6,898 nt of DNA from Pseudomonas sp. (GTDB taxonomy: Bacteria > Pseudomonadota > Gammaproteobacteria > Pseudomonadales > Pseudomonadaceae). The notes under the pieces are model-generated. The model made no database searches, was not told where the DNA came from, and saw only the letters and a program-made list of their open reading frames with translations. The stretch lies in the NCBI GenBank assembly GCA_029240955.1, contig JARDZH010000098.1, positions 1 through 6,898 on the forward strand. The letters run 5' to 3'. Positions within the stretch are counted from its first letter, which is position 1; each line of letters opens with the position of its first letter. The translations under genes were made by a program, and so were the position numbers. Below are positions 5,125-6,898 of the stretch, in pieces.

Positions 5125-5967
5125 TCAACCGTTCTGGCGAATTCCTGCGACCAGCCAAGGCTGGTTTTCGCCCGGAGCGCGTTCCATGTTCCAGCTTTCG
5201 CTGAAGATCTCGCCCTGATCGAAGCGCGAGGTCTTGGAAACGCCGGAGAAGGTCAGCGTCGCGATGGTCTTGTCAGCGCGATCATCCACGCCTTCAAGCT
5301 GCACGTTGAGGTTGTCGATGTAAGTGGACTGGAAGCCTTCACCCAGATCAGCGCGTTCCTTCTTGAGGAACTGCAGCATCTGCGGCGTGACGAACTCGGC
5401 GATCTTGTCCATTTCGTTGGCGTCCCAGTGCTGCTGCAACGACTGGAAGTGGTTGCGGGCGGCTTCCAGGAAGCGCTCTTCATTGAACCAGGCTGGCGCA
5501 TTGATAACCGGCGCTGCTTGCGCCGCCGAAGCACCGCCGAAGATCGAGTTCTGAGCCGGCTGGCTGGTTTCACGCTGATAAGGGGCACCAGCACCGGCCA
5601 TCTTCGGCTGTTGCTGCTGACGGCGGCGAGCGATGAACCGGAAGATCAGGAAGGCGATCAAGCCCATGATCAGGAAGTCGAACAGCTGCAAGCCGTTGAA
5701 ACCGTCGCCCATGAACATTGCGGCGAGCAGGCCACCGGCAGCGATACCGGCCAATGGGCCCAACCAGCGCGAAGCACCGCTGGCAGCAGGCGTCGGACGT
5801 GCGGCGGCGTTAGGCGCTGCGGCAGGAGAGGCAGGTGCGGTCTGACGCGCCTGATGCGTCGGTGCGGAGCCCATGCTCTTGCCACCACCAAAGCGCGCGG
5901 CGTTGACATCCAGACTCATGGTGAGCCCGATGCACAGCGCCAGAGCCATGCTTAGAAAACGTTGCAT
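5125..5967 (-). CDS. Tim44-like domain membrane protein
   Basis: A 280-residue envelope protein. Residues 1-23 look like a Sec signal peptide (hydrophobic MALALCIGLTMSL, then V-N-A before A24), followed by the RFGGGKSMG motif often seen just after the signal in bacterial Tim44-like proteins. Residues 35-65 are low-complexity Ala/Pro/Gln/Thr. Two membrane segments follow (about 68-87 and 94-113), then RRRQQQQ, consistent with a cytoplasmic positive stop. The C-terminal domain (about 155-278: AWFNEERFLEAARNHFQSLQ ... FVTPQMLQFL ... SRFDQGEIFSESWNMER ... WLVAGIRQNG) matches the Tim44-like/NTF2-like fold. Mitochondrial Tim44 tethers the import motor; the bacterial role is poorly defined. ATG 5965-5967 has CGGGA (5980-5976) 8 nt upstream. 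uvrD lies upstream on the same strand, 183 bp and a REP away, so it is probably a separate unit ending at the terminator at 5076-5100. Confidence 0.88.
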   Translation of the reverse strand: MQRFLSMALALCIGLTMSLDVNAARFGGGKSMGSAPTHQARQTAPASPAAAPNAAARPTPAASGASRWLGPLAGIAAGGLLAAMFMGDGFNGLQLFDFLIMGLIAFLIFRFIARRRQQQQPKMAGAGAPYQRETSQPAQNSIFGGASAAQAAPVINAPAWFNEERFLEAARNHFQSLQQHWDANEMDKIAEFVTPQMLQFLKKERADLGEGFQSTYIDNLNVQLEGVDDRADKTIATLTFSGVSKTSRFDQGEIFSESWNMERAPGENQPWLVAGIRQNG

Positions 5968-6085
5968 AAGGGGATTCCCGTTTTATGAATTGCACGCCCG
6001 CCATGTTGCACACTGAGCAGGCGCATAGCTAGCAGCTTAATGTTTCGGACTTTTGCACGAATGACGTAGGAAACATCAGCGCAAC

Positions 6086-6110
6086 GTGTAGGAGCGCGCT
6101 TGCCCGCGAC
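6086..6110 (+). repeat. REP element (pseudomonad type)
   Basis: The core TGTAGGAGCGCGCTTGCCC and the following GCGAC match the abundant pseudomonad REP sequence GTAGGAGCG(A/C)GCTTGC(T/C)CGCGA. GCGCGC-TT-GCCCGC forms a stem with one mismatch. REPs are mobilised by RAYT transposases encoded elsewhere and occur between genes; effects on mRNA stability or termination are possible. It sits between uvrD and the Tim44-like gene. Confidence 0.85.
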
Positions 6111-6143
6111 AGTTTCGGCAGTTTGCCGCCGTCGTCGCGGGCA
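6101..6143. repeat. REPIN-like inverted repeat with degenerate second arm
   Basis: TGCCCGCGAC (6101-6110) is repeated exactly inverted as GTCGCGGGCA (6134-6143), 23 bp apart. Between them is a smaller hairpin, CGGCA-GTT-TGCCG (6116-6128). This is the layout of a REP doublet (REPIN), but the outer part of the right-hand REP is degraded after GTCGCGGGCA. It lies just after the uvrD stop and could act as a 3' stem-loop for uvrD mRNA; no T-run follows. Confidence 0.7.
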
Positions 6144-6150
6144 GTCAGCC

Positions 6151-6898
6151 TTACAACGCCACCAGCTTCGCATACCCCATCATCAGCCACTTGCTGCCTT
6201 CGGCGAAGTTGACCTGAACCCGTGCTTGCGCCCCGGCACCTTCGAAATTGAGGATCGTGCCCTCACCGAATACCGAATGCTGAACGCGCTGGCCCAGCTT
6301 GAACTCGGTTTCGGGAATCCCGGTGCCGCTGAACAGGCTGCTGTTGCTGACTTTCTGCGTACCGCCAAAAGGACGACTCACGCTATTGGACAGGCGCACT
6401 TCCTGAATCAGGGCCGGCGGAATCTCGCGCACGAAGCGGGAAACCTTGTTGTAGGTCTCGCTGCCGTACAAGCGACGGGTTTCGGCGTAGGTCATGACCA
6501 GCTGCTGCATGGCGCGGGTAATGCCCACATACGCCAGGCGCCGCTCTTCTTCCAGACGTCCGGGTTCTTCCAGGCTCATCTTGTGCGGGAACAGGCCTTC
6601 TTCCATACCCACCAGGAACACGTGCGGGAACTCAAGGCCCTTGGCACTGTGCAGCGTCATCAGCTGGATGCTGTCTTCGTGCTCTTCGGCCTGGGTGTCG
6701 CCAGCTTCCAGTGACGCGTGACCGAGGAAGGCGGCCAGTGGCGTCAGCTCCTCGTCGTTGTCAGTATTCTCGAAGTTGCGCGCAGCGCTGACCAGTTCTT
6801 CAAGGTTTTCTACCCGGGCCTGACCTTTCTCACCCTTTTCCTGCTGGTGGTAGTCGATCAGTCCGGACTGTTCGATGACGGTCTGGGTCATGAGATGC
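6151..6898 (-). CDS. uvrD: DNA helicase II UvrD (C-terminal part)
   Basis: The frame runs off the right edge; 248 residues are visible, ending at TAA 6153-6151. UvrD is a 3'-to-5' superfamily 1A helicase that removes the incised oligonucleotide in nucleotide-excision repair (UvrABC), acts with MutL in mismatch repair and strips RecA filaments. Visible marks are motif V (QLMTLHSAKGLEF, about 6628-6666), the following VFLVGMEEGLFPH, and motif VI (EEERRLAYVGITRA, about 6511-6552) with the arginines that contact ATP. After a variable linker comes the C-terminal Tudor-like domain of UvrD/PcrA (GQRVQHSVFGEGTILNFEG ... FAEGSKWLMMGYAKLVAL), which PcrA-type proteins use to bind RNA polymerase. Rep can be set aside because of this tail and the GMEEGLFPH context. 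The domain is complete to the stop. The ATPase motifs I-IV lie outside the window. Confidence 0.94.
   Translation of the reverse strand, partial: HLMTQTVIEQSGLIDYHQQEKGEKGQARVENLEELVSAARNFENTDNDEELTPLAAFLGHASLEAGDTQAEEHEDSIQLMTLHSAKGLEFPHVFLVGMEEGLFPHKMSLEEPGRLEEERRLAYVGITRAMQQLVMTYAETRRLYGSETYNKVSRFVREIPPALIQEVRLSNSVSRPFGGTQKVSNSSLFSGTGIPETEFKLGQRVQHSVFGEGTILNFEGAGAQARVQVNFAEGSKWLMMGYAKLVAL

Noticed and set aside
5428..5955. 175-codon plus-strand frame opposite the Tim44-like gene
   Set aside because: Antisense to a gene with signal peptide, membrane segments and a known domain; composition is that of a shadow.
5983..6010. Sigma-54 promoter for the Tim44-like gene
   Set aside because: The minus strand has GG and GC elements near TGGCGGGCGTGCA, but they are 7 nt apart, not the required 10.
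6100..6714. 204-codon plus-strand frame opposite uvrD
   Set aside because: Antisense to helicase motifs V and VI of uvrD and starting inside the REP; no independent support.

Overview
The window looks like an ordinary chromosomal segment of a Pseudomonas, probably near the P. syringae / P. fluorescens groups. This rests on moderately GC-rich coding DNA, proteins that read as typical pseudomonad versions of pdxY, uvrD, DUF3301 and a YciA-like thioesterase, and a REP element whose core matches the pseudomonad GTAGGAGCG...TTGCCCGCGA type. The assignment comes from recognising sequence, not from a search. No mobile element, CRISPR array, rRNA or tRNA is visible.

Layout, left to right: (1) the 3' part of a COG0523 (CobW-type) GTPase on +, entering from the left edge; (2) a small DUF3301 membrane-anchored protein on -, convergent with it at a 3-bp gap; (3) pdxY (pyridoxal kinase) on +, divergent from DUF3301; (4) a hotdog-fold acyl-CoA thioesterase on -, convergent with pdxY; (5) a Kef/CPA2-type cation:proton antiporter on +, divergent from the thioesterase across a 298-bp gap that holds a terminator-like hairpin; (6) a very acidic SMI1/KNR4 (SUKH) protein on -, convergent with the antiporter; (7) a Tim44-like-domain membrane protein on -, separated from the SUKH gene by a strong intrinsic terminator and then a good sigma-70 promoter; (8) the 3' part of uvrD on -, leaving through the right edge, with a REP element between it and the Tim44-like gene.

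The first six genes alternate strands, so each is probably its own transcription unit and not part of an operon. The genes share no pathway: metal-related GTPase, vitamin B6 salvage, acyl-CoA hydrolysis, ion homeostasis and DNA repair sit side by side. I found no convincing new biological system. The points most worth a second look are the antiporter without an RCK domain and the hairpin in its leader, the orphan acidic SUKH protein, the non-canonical NKSE G4 motif in the GTPase, and the half-degenerate REP pair touching the uvrD stop codon.
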